NCBI GenBank assembly: GCA_022771185.1
Contig: JALFCJ010000309.1
Span: 1-7,620 of the forward strand
Direction: 5' to 3'
Length of the DNA: 7,620 nucleotides
DNA from: Spirochaetales bacterium
GTDB lineage: Bacteria > Spirochaetota > Spirochaetia > Sphaerochaetales > Sphaerochaetaceae
The notes beneath the pieces are model-generated. The model made no database searches and was not told the DNA's origin. It saw nothing but the letters and a program-made list of their open reading frames with translations. The translations under genes and the position numbers were made by a program. Positions 1 to 6,293 of this stretch are shown here, piece by piece; within the stretch, counting starts at the first letter, position 1, and each line of letters begins with the position of its first letter.

Positions 1-74
1 AGCGTCAAGAGTTCCTTAGCTCTTCCAAGGTCTGAGAAGTAGAGCTTCGACGCCCTGTCTTTTCCTTTCTCCAT
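1..74 (-). CDS. 5' end of a gene, possibly an Rpn-family nuclease / Transposase_31 protein (partial)
   Basis: Only the first 24 codons lie in the window; the gene continues past its left edge. The start is an ATG read on the minus strand at 74-72, preceded by a strong ribosome site (GAGGAGG, minus strand, about five bases upstream), so this is very probably a real translation start. The peptide begins MEKGKDRASKLYFSDLGR and continues AKELLT. A short charged lead followed by a K-x-YFSD-x-x-R-style segment is reminiscent of the N-terminus of Rpn (PD-(D/E)XK, recombination-promoting nuclease / putative transposase) proteins common in anaerobes. That resemblance is from memory and rests on about 20 residues; no catalytic residue is in the window. 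It is transcribed divergently from the membrane-protein gene at 416. Being a gene start is well supported; the family name is a weak inference. Confidence 0.55.
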   Translation of the reverse strand, partial: MEKGKDRASKLYFSDLGRAKELLT

Positions 75-88
75 TTTTCCTCCTCATA

Positions 89-119
89 TTTATAACGCGA
101 AAAAACGGAAAACTGACAA
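89..119 (-). promoter_or_regulatory. Candidate promoter for the minus-strand gene at 74
   Basis: Read on the minus strand, TTGTCA (119-114, 5 of 6 to the -35 consensus) and TATAAA (94-89, 5 of 6 to the -10 consensus) are separated by 19 bases, longer than the ideal 17. Transcription would start almost on top of the GAGGAGG ribosome site, giving a very short leader. It is the best match in the region but the spacing makes it uncertain. Confidence 0.25.
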
Positions 120-165
120 ATGGAAAACAAGGAGTTTCTGGGTTTTAACTACATGAACTTAAAGC

Positions 166-200
166 AATATAAGGAATTAAAAATCTTATATTATTTTTTT
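166..200 (+). terminator. A/T-only terminator-like hairpin with T7 tail, no gene upstream
   Basis: AATATAAG (166-173) is perfectly complementary to CTTATATT (185-192), with an 11-base loop, and is followed by A and seven T (194-200). The form is that of a plus-strand intrinsic terminator, but the stem has only one G-C pair and would be weak. No plus-strand gene lies upstream in the window, so it has no obvious client. Confidence 0.25.
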
Positions 201-350
201 GCAGATAAATAATACAGTTTCATTATTTCTTCATCAATCTATGTTCGTAGGTATTATCTTTAATGTTCTTTAAACAGTACTGATACATAAGATAAGTCAC
301 AAGAATTGATTTCTTATAAGAATTGCATAAAAAAATGAAAATATTTATTT

Positions 351-373
351 ACTAGGACATTAGTTGACCTAGT
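351..373. promoter_or_regulatory. Inverted repeat ACTAGG-N11-CCTAGT upstream of the 106-residue membrane protein gene
   Basis: Two perfect 6-base arms (351-356 and 368-373) are separated by 11 bases, centred about 54 bases before the ATG at 416. Symmetry and position would suit an operator for a dimeric regulator; a small leader hairpin is also possible. The arms are short enough that chance cannot be excluded. Confidence 0.25.
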
Positions 374-415
374 GACTGTTGTATTCTGTCTTCAGAAAAC
401 AAAAGGAGGCGGAAG

Positions 416-736
416 ATGACATATTCTGAAGTTAGAGAAATGTATTCAATGGATGCACTCGAGTATATCGAGAAAAGAGAGAAGGCAAGAAAAAGAGTCT
501 ATTCATCTATCTCTTTATTCTTTTCCTGGCTTTTACCTTGGACTTTGAGCGTGGCTCTCCTTATTCTGGGAATAAATATGTTAAACGCTAAGAGCGTCAT
601 GTTCTCCATGCTATTTCTATCTCTTTCTCTCGTTCTATTCAGAGCTACCAAAGATGAAAGAAAACTGAGAATAATGTTCATCTTCTTCTCCTACTTGGTC
701 ACACTATCATTTCTCCTTACCGTTATACTCTGTTGA
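416..736 (+). CDS. Small integral membrane protein of unknown function
   Basis: This gene encodes 106 residues and I do not recognise its family. The start is well supported: AGGAGG at 404-409 lies six bases before the ATG. Residues 1-30 are hydrophilic and charged, with a cluster of K/R around 18-28 (IEKREKARKRVY). Three hydrophobic segments follow, at about 31-55, 60-75 and 84-106, with a charged turn (RATKDERKLR) between the second and third. The protein ends at the membrane with a terminal cysteine. The positive cluster before the first segment predicts a cytoplasmic N-terminus and hence a C-terminus outside. A hairpin terminator begins four bases after the stop codon. The next gene, apeA, starts 50 bases downstream on the same strand, so partial co-transcription is possible. 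No enzymatic or transport motif is visible, and it should be left as hypothetical. Confidence 0.75.
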   Translation: MTYSEVREMYSMDALEYIEKREKARKRVYSSISLFFSWLLPWTLSVALLILGINMLNAKSVMFSMLFLSLSLVLFRATKDERKLRIMFIFFSYLVTLSFLLTVILC

Positions 737-740
737 CCAT

Positions 741-763
741 GGGCCTCTTAGGAGGCTCTTTTT
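741..763 (+). terminator. Intrinsic terminator between the membrane protein gene and apeA
   Basis: GGGCCTC (741-747) pairs with GAGGCTC (752-758) across a 4-base TTAG loop (seven pairs including one G-U), followed directly by TTTTT (759-763). It lies 4 bases after the upstream stop and only 23 bases before the apeA ATG, which leaves little room for a separate apeA promoter. Confidence 0.8.
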
Positions 764-786
764 AGTCCCTATTAAAGAAAGAAAAG

Positions 787-2139
787 ATGATTTATAATCT
801 CAGCATGAACAAATTAATTGAAAGATATAAGTCTTTCTTGGACAAAGGAAAGACAGAACGTGAATGTGTAAAAGAAGTAATAGAGATAGCAGAGAAAGAG
901 GGTTATAAGAACTTGGACTCTGTATCCACTCTCTCTCCTGGAGACAAAGTCTATGTTACAGAATATGGTAAGGCAATCGCCCTTTATCATATTGGAAAGG
1001 GAGATATGGAAAAGGGAATGAATGTTCTCGGCGCACATATCGACTCCCCTCGCTTAGATATAAAGATGAAGCCGCTATATGAAAGCGACGGTCTTGTATA
1101 TCTCGACACACACTATTATGGTGGGATCAAGAAATACCAGTGGGTGACCCATCCTCTAGCTATCCACGGAGTAGTAGTAAAGACAAGCGGAGAGAAGATT
1201 GAAGTCGTATTGGGTGAAGATGATGATGACTTTACTTTCTGCATCTCTGATATTCTCCCTCATATTGCCCAAGATCAGATGAAAAAGACTGCAGGCGAAT
1301 TTATTCCTGGAGAAGATCTGGATCTTGTAGTTGGCTTGGACGAAAGCGCAAACGAAGAAAAAAAGGATGAAGAAAAGAAAGAGAGTGCCAAAGATAAGAT
1401 CCTCGTCATCCTGAAAGAAAAGTACAACATAGAAGAGAAAGACTTCTTATCTGCCGAACTGGAAGTAGTTCCAAGTGGCAAATCAAAGTATCTGGGATTG
1501 GACAAGTCTATGGTTCTTGGATATGGCCAGGACGACAGAATCTGCTCCTTCACTTCCCTTGAAGCTCTCTTAGAAGCAGAGACCATGGATAGAACATGTG
1601 TTTGTATCTTGGTTGACAAAGAAGAGATCGGAAGCGTAGGCGCAACAGGTATGGACTCACGCTTCTTTGAAAATGCTACAGCAGAAGTACTATGCAAGAT
1701 GGGCCTTACTTCTTCCCTTTCTCTCAGAAGAACGCTTAAGAACACTATGATGCTCTCTAGTGATGTAAACAGTGCATATGACCCATTGAACGCTTCTCTC
1801 TACGACAAGAAGAACTCTTCTTTCCTTGGTGGCGGAGTAGTATTCAACAAGTACACAGGATCTCGTGGAAAGAGCGGAGCATCAGATGCAAACCCTGAGT
1901 TTATCGGAAAGATCAGAGCCGTACTGGAGAAGAACGATGTAAAGTACCAGATGGCAGAAATGGCAAAAGTCGACGTAGGTGGCGGCGGAACAATTGCCAA
2001 GTTCAGCGCATACTACGGCATGCAGGTCATTGACTGCGGCGTAGCAATACTGAGCATGCACGCTCCTTGGGAGATTGCATCCTGTATGGATATCGTCAAT
2101 ACAAAGAACGCTTATAAAGCTTTCTTGACTCTAGCTTGA
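787..2139 (+). CDS. apeA: M18-family zinc aminopeptidase (aspartyl aminopeptidase-like)
   Basis: This is a 450-residue dinuclear-zinc exopeptidase that removes N-terminal residues from peptides in the cytoplasm. Visible family motifs are GAHIDSPRLD (His84, Asp86), GYGQDDR (about 246-251, the bridging Asp), DKEEIGS (Glu279-Glu280, catalytic base and zinc ligand), SSDVNSAYDP (Asp326) and SMHAPWE (His425), so every expected metal or catalytic position is present. Length and the lysine/glutamate-rich insert at about 186-204 fit the M18 'aminopeptidase 1' subgroup of clostridia, Thermotoga and spirochaetes, hence the symbol apeA rather than apeB. The family forms large tetrahedral complexes; that is family knowledge, not seen here. 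The ATG at 787 has only a purine-rich stretch (AAAGAAAGAAAAG) as ribosome site; an ATG at 805 is an alternative with no ribosome site. The stop codon is six bases from an insertion sequence, and the reading frame is intact. Confidence 0.93.
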   Translation: MIYNLSMNKLIERYKSFLDKGKTERECVKEVIEIAEKEGYKNLDSVSTLSPGDKVYVTEYGKAIALYHIGKGDMEKGMNVLGAHIDSPRLDIKMKPLYESDGLVYLDTHYYGGIKKYQWVTHPLAIHGVVVKTSGEKIEVVLGEDDDDFTFCISDILPHIAQDQMKKTAGEFIPGEDLDLVVGLDESANEEKKDEEKKESAKDKILVILKEKYNIEEKDFLSAELEVVPSGKSKYLGLDKSMVLGYGQDDRICSFTSLEALLEAETMDRTCVCILVDKEEIGSVGATGMDSRFFENATAEVLCKMGLTSSLSLRRTLKNTMMLSSDVNSAYDPLNASLYDKKNSSFLGGGVVFNKYTGSRGKSGASDANPEFIGKIRAVLEKNDVKYQMAEMAKVDVGGGGTIAKFSAYYGMQVIDCGVAILSMHAPWEIASCMDIVNTKNAYKAFLTLA

Positions 2140-2145
2140 TTAATA

Positions 2146-2161
2146 GGGGCTGTTGCATGAA
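2146..2161 (+). repeat. Left terminal inverted repeat of the IS
   Basis: GGGGCTGTTGCATGAA. It matches the right end in 15 of 16 positions (position 4 is G here, T at the right end) and marks the left boundary, six bases after the apeA stop codon. Confidence 0.88.
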
Positions 2162-2196
2162 AATACCTTCAAATAAGGCTGATGTACAGCCCCTTT
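2146..2196 (+). terminator. Stem-loop formed by the IS left tip, possible terminator for apeA read-through
   Basis: The outer eight bases of the inverted repeat, GGGGCTGT (2146-2153), are perfectly complementary to ACAGCCCC (2186-2193). TTT follows (2194-2196) before C interrupts the run. A smaller hairpin, CCTT (2166-2169) with AAGG (2175-2178), nests in the loop. It could stop transcripts entering the element from apeA and so limit transposase expression. The T-run is short, so termination may be partial; a second transposase-binding copy of the tip is the alternative reading. Confidence 0.5.
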
Positions 2197-2219
2197 CCTA
2201 TTGAATAAATACAGGCTAT

Positions 2220-2248
2220 TTGATACACTTATTTTGTTATATTATAAG
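2220..2248 (+). promoter_or_regulatory. Transposase promoter inside the IS
   Basis: TTGATA (2220-2225, 5 of 6 to -35 consensus) and TATAAG (2243-2248, 5 of 6 to -10 consensus) are 17 bases apart. Transcription would begin near 2255, which rules out translation starts before that point and supports the transposase start at 2333. Confidence 0.6.
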
Positions 2249-2332
2249 CAATTAAAAAAGCAGAGAAGACATCCTAACTCCCTCTCTGCCATCGTTTGTC
2301 ATATGACAAAAACTTCATTTTGGAGCCGCTTT

Positions 2333-3925
2333 ATGACCGACACCAGTAAAAATATACTTCTTTCCGACGTACAAGGGCAAGGTTTCCTGTCTATTTTCAA
2401 CGACTTGTCTTCAGAATTGATGCCGCACGAGCTTTCGCTTCTGGAGCTGATGGAGGGGCTGGACTACGACGGCTTCGACTCCACCCTCAGGCGCGACGCT
2501 TCTGTTGACCCCAAGGACATGGCGATGATCGTCGTTTATTCATATATGATGGGATGCACATCCAGCAGGAGCATAGAGCGGCTGTGCAGGAGGGACCTGT
2601 TCATAATAACTGTACTCAAGGGCGTCTCCGCCCCTGACCATACGACGGTAAACAGGTTCATAAAGAGGAACGGCAGCCAGATAGAGGACATGTTCTACCA
2701 GGTGGTCAACAAGCTGGGTGCGAAGGGTGAGCTGGGCCGCGAGACGGTGTTCCAGGACGGAACGAAGATAGAGTCCAGGGCTGGGAAGTATACGTTCGTG
2801 TGGAAGAACTTCGTGTCCAAGAATGCGGAGAAGTGCGAGGCCAGACTTAGGAAATGCCTTCGTTCAGCCAACAGTCTCGGACTCTCAATCCTCTGCGAGG
2901 AGAGCGTCGAGTTCCCTTCTGTATACACGGAGCTAATGGCTGTCAAGGAAAGGATCGAGGGGATGAAACTCAAGCTCGACGCACCTTCAGGGAAGGGCAT
3001 AAGGCTTGACCCCAGGGTGAGGCTATATAGGAAGTTCACCGAGGACCTGAAGAAGATAAGGGACTATGACGAGGCTGTTTCAGCGATAGGCGAAAAAAGG
3101 AACAGCATGTCCAAGACGGATCCTGACGCCACATTCATGAGGATGAAGGAGGACGCCATGGGCAACGGACAGCTCAAGCCTGCCTACAACCTCCAGTGTG
3201 CAAGCGACTCCAACTATATCGTAGGCTGTACAATTTCCTGTGACAGAACGGATTACGAGACATGCATACCCATGATGGAGAAGCTTGAGGAGAAGCTTTC
3301 ATGGAAATATTCCAACTACTGCGCCGACAGCGGCTACGATACCGTCCGCAACTTCAACCACCTTGAAGAGAATGGGTACACCCCGTACATAAAGCCTCAG
3401 GACTGGGAGGTGGCCAAGACCAGAAGGTACATGAACGACATCGGCAAGTACCAGAACATGGAGTACAACAGGGATGACGACCTCTTCATCTGCGCCAACG
3501 GCAAGAAGATCGTAAAGGTGGACTCGGGAGTGGACAAGAAGAGCGGCAGCAGCTACGGTGTCTACAGGTGCTGCGAGTCATGCCAGAAATGCCCCTTGAA
3601 GGAGAAGTGCATGAAGTCCTCGAAGAAGGACCGCAAGGAGTTCCAGGCATATATGGAGCACTGGGAACTGAGGAACAAGGCCAGAATTCTTCTTGAATCC
3701 GACAAGGGTTTTGAAATCAGGGTGAACAGGAGCATAATGGCAGAAGGCTCCTTCGCCCAGATGAAGTCGAACAACAAGCTTCGACGCTTCGCGTCTTTCG
3801 GAAGGGACAGGGTGTTCACGGAATGGATACTTATGGCCCTAGCGGTTAACGTCAAGCATTACGCGAACAGGCGGTACAACTACAATCTGGATGATCCGGA
3901 TTGGTATGAGAAGAAACCTGCCTGA
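2333..3925 (+). CDS. IS1182-family DDE transposase
   Basis: This cut-and-paste type transposase mobilises the surrounding element. I chose the ATG at 2333 (530 residues): GGAG lies seven bases before it and the internal promoter lies just upstream. The frame is open back to a TTG at 2201, but that lies upstream of the promoter, and the ATG at 2303 has no ribosome site. The N-terminal region carries the family pattern of a helix-turn-helix-like segment (SYMMGCTSSRSIERLC, then DHTTVNRFIKR). The catalytic triad is visible: Asp142 in FQDGTKIES, Asp332 in CADSGYD, and Glu471 in AEGSFAQMK, which is followed by the typical LRRF and TEWILMALAVNVKHY tail. Between the second Asp and the Glu is a cysteine cluster (Cys413, 414, 417, 420, 426: RCCESCQKCP), a zinc-binding-like insert usual in this family. 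KTDPDATFM, also typical, precedes the second Asp. No frameshift or stop is present, so the protein is probably functional. Confidence 0.93.
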   Translation: MTDTSKNILLSDVQGQGFLSIFNDLSSELMPHELSLLELMEGLDYDGFDSTLRRDASVDPKDMAMIVVYSYMMGCTSSRSIERLCRRDLFIITVLKGVSAPDHTTVNRFIKRNGSQIEDMFYQVVNKLGAKGELGRETVFQDGTKIESRAGKYTFVWKNFVSKNAEKCEARLRKCLRSANSLGLSILCEESVEFPSVYTELMAVKERIEGMKLKLDAPSGKGIRLDPRVRLYRKFTEDLKKIRDYDEAVSAIGEKRNSMSKTDPDATFMRMKEDAMGNGQLKPAYNLQCASDSNYIVGCTISCDRTDYETCIPMMEKLEEKLSWKYSNYCADSGYDTVRNFNHLEENGYTPYIKPQDWEVAKTRRYMNDIGKYQNMEYNRDDDLFICANGKKIVKVDSGVDKKSGSSYGVYRCCESCQKCPLKEKCMKSSKKDRKEFQAYMEHWELRNKARILLESDKGFEIRVNRSIMAEGSFAQMKSNNKLRRFASFGRDRVFTEWILMALAVNVKHYANRRYNYNLDDPDWYEKKPA

Positions 3926-3968
3926 CATAAACAAAATGACAATCAGCAACAGTATGCCCTGAATGAAA

Positions 3969-3986
3969 GCCTCGATGGATGGAGGC
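3969..3986. repeat. Small hairpin in the transposase 3' untranslated region
   Basis: GCCTC (3969-3973) pairs with GAGGC (3982-3986) around an 8-base GATGGATG loop. No T-run follows, so it is not an intrinsic terminator on either strand. The 115 bases between the transposase stop and the downstream terminator hold nothing else I can name. Confidence 0.35.
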
Positions 3987-4030
3987 CAAACTTACAACAG
4001 AAAAAAATAGGATTATTTGTAGTCGGAAGT

Positions 4031-4079
4031 AAAAAAACGTCAGGCGGATGTTCGCCATAGTCTCACATCCGCCTGTTTT
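4031..4079. terminator. Bidirectional intrinsic terminator near the IS right end
   Basis: CAGGCGGATGT (4041-4051) is perfectly complementary to ACATCCGCCTG (4065-4075), with a 13-base loop. On the plus strand TTTT follows (4076-4079), which would end the transposase transcript. On the minus strand the stem is followed by ACG and then seven T (complement of 4037-4031), which would end glnN transcripts entering from the right. With 11 pairs, mostly G-C, it is the strongest hairpin on this side of the element. Confidence 0.82.
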
Positions 4080-4085
4080 GTACTA

Positions 4086-4115
4086 TTGCATTCATCTCAC
4101 ATATGATTCATGCAA
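4086..4115. repeat. Subterminal inverted repeat at the IS right end
   Basis: TTGCAT (4086-4091) is the complement of ATGCAA (4110-4115), the latter being part of the terminal repeat. As at the left end, a piece of the tip has a nearby inverted partner (18-base spacing here, 32 at the left). It may be a second transposase contact site or a chance match of six bases. Confidence 0.3.
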
Positions 4116-4122
4116 CAGACCC
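4107..4122 (-). repeat. Right terminal inverted repeat of the IS
   Basis: TTCATGCAACAGACCC on the plus strand, the inverted counterpart of the left tip with one mismatch. It ends five bases before the glnN stop codon (TAA on the minus strand, 4130-4128). Confidence 0.88.
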
Positions 4123-4127
4123 TAAGT

Positions 4128-6215
4128 TTATACATAGAAGAGCATGTCGCTATATGTTGGAAGAGGCCAATAATCTTTGGCTACAATCAGCTCCAAGTTA
4201 TCTGCAAAGCGCCTTACATCCTCCATTCTTGGAAGAACTTCTTCCCTATAGTAATGAGACTGAAGTGAACCGGAGAGATTCTCTGCTTCGTTAATGACTT
4301 CACTCAGCACATTTGTTGCTCCGTAAAGCTCATTTGTAAGGCTGATCACTTTTCTAAGAATATCTTCGTCTGCTCCTGGATAGACCATGTTTATTGCAGC
4401 CTTCATCTGGTTTATTCCTGTAGCAAGATCAGAAGCATATTTGGAAGATGCAGGAATAATTCGCTTAACTGCGATATCAAGCATAGTCAAAGCTTCGATG
4501 TGGATTGTCTTTGAATACTCTTCATGGTGAATCTCACATCTGCTCTCAATCTCCTTTGCATTATATATGCCAAACTCTCCAAAGAGTGCAATATTCTTTG
4601 GTGCAGTGTACTGATCGAAGGCATCTGGAGCAGACTGGAGATTCAAGAGTCCTCTATCTTCAGCTTCTTCAACCCATTCAGAAGCATATGCATTACCGTT
4701 GAAGACAATTCTCTTATGCTCTCTGTAGTTTGAAGCTACAAGATCTGTTACAGCCTTGCCAAAGTCTGGAGCATCCTTCAATTCTTCATAGAAGACTTTT
4801 AGAGCCTTCGCTACCATTGTGTTGAGTGCAACATTGGGACCAGACATGGAGAATGAAGAACCTGGCATTCTGAATTCGAACTTATTACCTGTGAAGGCCA
4901 TAGGACTTGTTCTGTTTCTATCTGTGGTGTCTTTCGGGATATCCGGGAGGACATGGACACCAAGTGCCATCTTACCTTTTTTTCTTCCTGCAAGTGATTT
5001 ACCTGAAGCGATGGATTCAAGAATATCAGTCAGTTCGTCTCCAAGGAACATAGATACTATTGCTGGAGGAGCTTCGTTGGCTCCAAGTCTATGATCGTTT
5101 CCTGCTGATGCTACAGATATTCTCAACAAATCCTGATACTCATCAACAGCTTTAATTACAGCAGACAAAAAGAGAAGAAACTGTGCATTATCTTTAGGGT
5201 TATCACCAGGCTCCAAAAGATTAATTCCAGTGTCTGTAGAGATAGACCAGTTATTGTGCTTACCACTGCCGTTTACACCTTCAAATGGCTTTTCATGAAG
5301 AATACAGGCAAGTCCATGCTTAGGAGCGATCTTCTTCATCAATTCCATCATTATCTGGTTGTGGTCTACAGCAACATTTGAAACTGAAAATACAGGAGCA
5401 AGTTCATGCTGACAAGGAGCGACTTCATTGTGGCGAGTCTTTGCAGGAATCCCTAACTTCCATAATTCTTTGTCAAGATCTGACATAAACTCTGCGACTC
5501 TGGTTCTCAAAGCACCGAAATAATGGTCGTCTTTTTCCTGGCCCTTAGGACTTCTTGCTCCAAAGAGAGTGCGTCCAGTAAGTCTTAGATCCTTTCTCTT
5601 TCTATAGTCTTCGGCATCGATCAAGAAATACTCCTGCTCTGCTCCAACCGTTGTAATAACTCTCTTGACGTCTGTCTTTCCAAAAAGATGGAGAATCTTG
5701 ACTGATTCTTCGCTTATAGCCTCCATACTTCTCAAAAGCGGAGTCTTTTTATCCAATACTTCTCCTGAATATGAACAGAAAGCCGTAGGGATACAGAGAG
5801 TATCTTCCTTAATGAATGCATAACTTGTAGGATCCCAAGCTGTGTAACCACGAGCCTCGAAGGTAGCTCTCAGTCCACCTGAAGGGAAAGATGAAGCGTC
5901 AGGCTCACCCTTAATAAGTTCCTTTCCGCTGAAATCAAGAATAACCTTTCCTCCCTCAAGAGGAGTAATAAATGCATCATGCTTCTCAGCTGTCATTCCT
6001 GTAAGAGGCTGGAACCAATGAGTAAAGTGAGTAGCCCCCTTCTCAATAGCCCAATTTTTCATAGCATTTGCAACGCTATTTGCAACATTAAGGTCAAGGT
6101 CCTTACCTTCCCTTATTGTCTCTTTAAGGGCTTTGTAAACATCCTTAGGTAGTCTTTCCCTCATGGCCTCATCATTAAAGACCATGGATCCGAAATAAGA
6201 TGCAACAGTTTCCAT
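4128..6215 (-). CDS. glnN: Type III glutamine synthetase (GSIII)
   Basis: This enzyme condenses glutamate and ammonium to glutamine with ATP in the cytoplasm, the entry step of nitrogen assimilation. At 695 residues it has the long GSIII architecture, against about 450 for GSI. Diagnostic stretches are GATHFTHWFQPLTG (60-73), GAEQEYFLID with metal ligands Glu193 and Glu195, HNEVAPCQHELAPVF (262-276, Glu264 and Glu271), NGSGKHNNWS with His320, NDHRLGANEAPPAI (373-386) and RNRTSPMAFTGNKFEFR (433-449). The C-terminal part beyond about 480 is the helical region specific to GSIII. The start at 6215 is supported by GGAGG six bases upstream. The conserved adenylylation loop of GSI is not expected in this type. 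It is convergent with apeA, its 3' end abuts the insertion sequence, and it is divergent from pyrG. A promoter and a palindrome lie just upstream, suggesting its own nitrogen-dependent control. Confidence 0.96.
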   Translation of the reverse strand: METVASYFGSMVFNDEAMRERLPKDVYKALKETIREGKDLDLNVANSVANAMKNWAIEKGATHFTHWFQPLTGMTAEKHDAFITPLEGGKVILDFSGKELIKGEPDASSFPSGGLRATFEARGYTAWDPTSYAFIKEDTLCIPTAFCSYSGEVLDKKTPLLRSMEAISEESVKILHLFGKTDVKRVITTVGAEQEYFLIDAEDYRKRKDLRLTGRTLFGARSPKGQEKDDHYFGALRTRVAEFMSDLDKELWKLGIPAKTRHNEVAPCQHELAPVFSVSNVAVDHNQIMMELMKKIAPKHGLACILHEKPFEGVNGSGKHNNWSISTDTGINLLEPGDNPKDNAQFLLFLSAVIKAVDEYQDLLRISVASAGNDHRLGANEAPPAIVSMFLGDELTDILESIASGKSLAGRKKGKMALGVHVLPDIPKDTTDRNRTSPMAFTGNKFEFRMPGSSFSMSGPNVALNTMVAKALKVFYEELKDAPDFGKAVTDLVASNYREHKRIVFNGNAYASEWVEEAEDRGLLNLQSAPDAFDQYTAPKNIALFGEFGIYNAKEIESRCEIHHEEYSKTIHIEALTMLDIAVKRIIPASSKYASDLATGINQMKAAINMVYPGADEDILRKVISLTNELYGATNVLSEVINEAENLSGSLQSHYYREEVLPRMEDVRRFADNLELIVAKDYWPLPTYSDMLFYV

Positions 6216-6242
6216 TTTGCGCCTCCGTCACATATTCCATTC

Positions 6243-6271
6243 TTATTACAGAAAAGAAAAAGTGATGTCAA
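6243..6271 (-). promoter_or_regulatory. Promoter for glnN
   Basis: Read on the minus strand, a perfect TTGACA (6271-6266) is followed after 17 bases by TAATAA (6248-6243), a poor -10 match. A strong -35 with a weak -10 suits a promoter that needs an activator. Transcription would start about 20 bases before the glnN ATG, leaving just the ribosome site in the leader. Confidence 0.5.
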
Positions 6272-6280
6272 CAGAAATGG

Positions 6281-6293
6281 TGTTATCTTAACA
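6281..6293. promoter_or_regulatory. Palindrome TGTTA-TCT-TAACA upstream of the glnN -35 box
   Basis: Two perfect 5-base arms flank a 3-base centre, beginning 10 bases upstream of the -35 box. The centre lies about 50 bases before the predicted start of transcription, a common activator position. It resembles a GlnR/TnrA box (TGTNA-N7-TNACA) in its arms but has a spacer of 3, not 7, so it does not qualify as that site. It overlaps the end of the possible small ORF at 6283-6414. Confidence 0.3.

Larger units (their letters stand above)
75..415. other. A+T-rich divergent intergenic region without a gene
   Basis: This 341-base stretch separates the minus-strand gene at 1-74 from the plus-strand gene at 416. 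I see no credible open frame, tRNA or recognisable riboswitch in it. It holds an A/T-only stem-loop followed by a T7 run (166-200), a second A/T-only inverted repeat (AAATAAT at 207-213 with ATTATTT at 222-228), and the inverted repeat ACTAGG-N11-CCTAGT (351-373) close to the 416 gene. No clean plus-strand promoter for the 416 gene could be assigned: a TTGACC at 364-369 lacks a matching -10 box at the right distance. Confidence 0.6.
2146..4122 (+). mobile_element. Complete IS1182-type insertion sequence, about 1.98 kb
   Basis: The element is bounded by 16-base terminal inverted repeats (15 of 16 identical) and contains one intact DDE transposase, an internal promoter and a terminator. Base composition and codon choice differ sharply from the flanking genes: it is richer in G+C, and arginine is AGG where neighbours use AGA. 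This supports recent arrival from elsewhere. It lies exactly between the stop codons of two convergent host genes, with 6 bases left on one side and 5 on the other, and disrupts neither coding region. I found no clean target-site duplication; the bases next to the left end (...TTAATA) and right end (TAAGTT...) do not match as a direct repeat. Extending the ends by two bases (TA) keeps the inverted symmetry, so the exact tips could be 2144 and 4124. Confidence 0.9.

Noticed and set aside
741..763. GCCTC/GAGGC hairpin arms occur both at 743-756 and at 3969-3986, suggesting a dispersed repeat
   Set aside because: Loops and flanks differ completely; a shared 5-base stem is expected by chance.
1275..1745. 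Open minus-strand frame of 156 codons inside apeA
   Set aside because: Serine-rich shadow of a clear plus-strand gene with all M18 motifs; no ribosome site or family features.
2201..2332. Upstream extension of the transposase frame to a TTG at 2201 (574 residues)
   Set aside because: It starts before the internal promoter (2220-2248) and overlaps the tip stem-loop; the ATG at 2333 has a well-spaced GGAG.
2136..4132. Target-site duplication around the IS (TTAA or TAA)
   Set aside because: TTAA precedes the left end but the right end is followed by TAAG; no direct repeat fits either boundary choice.
6281..6293. GlnR/TnrA box for glnN
   Set aside because: The arms fit loosely but the spacer is 3 rather than 7 bases, so the consensus is not met.
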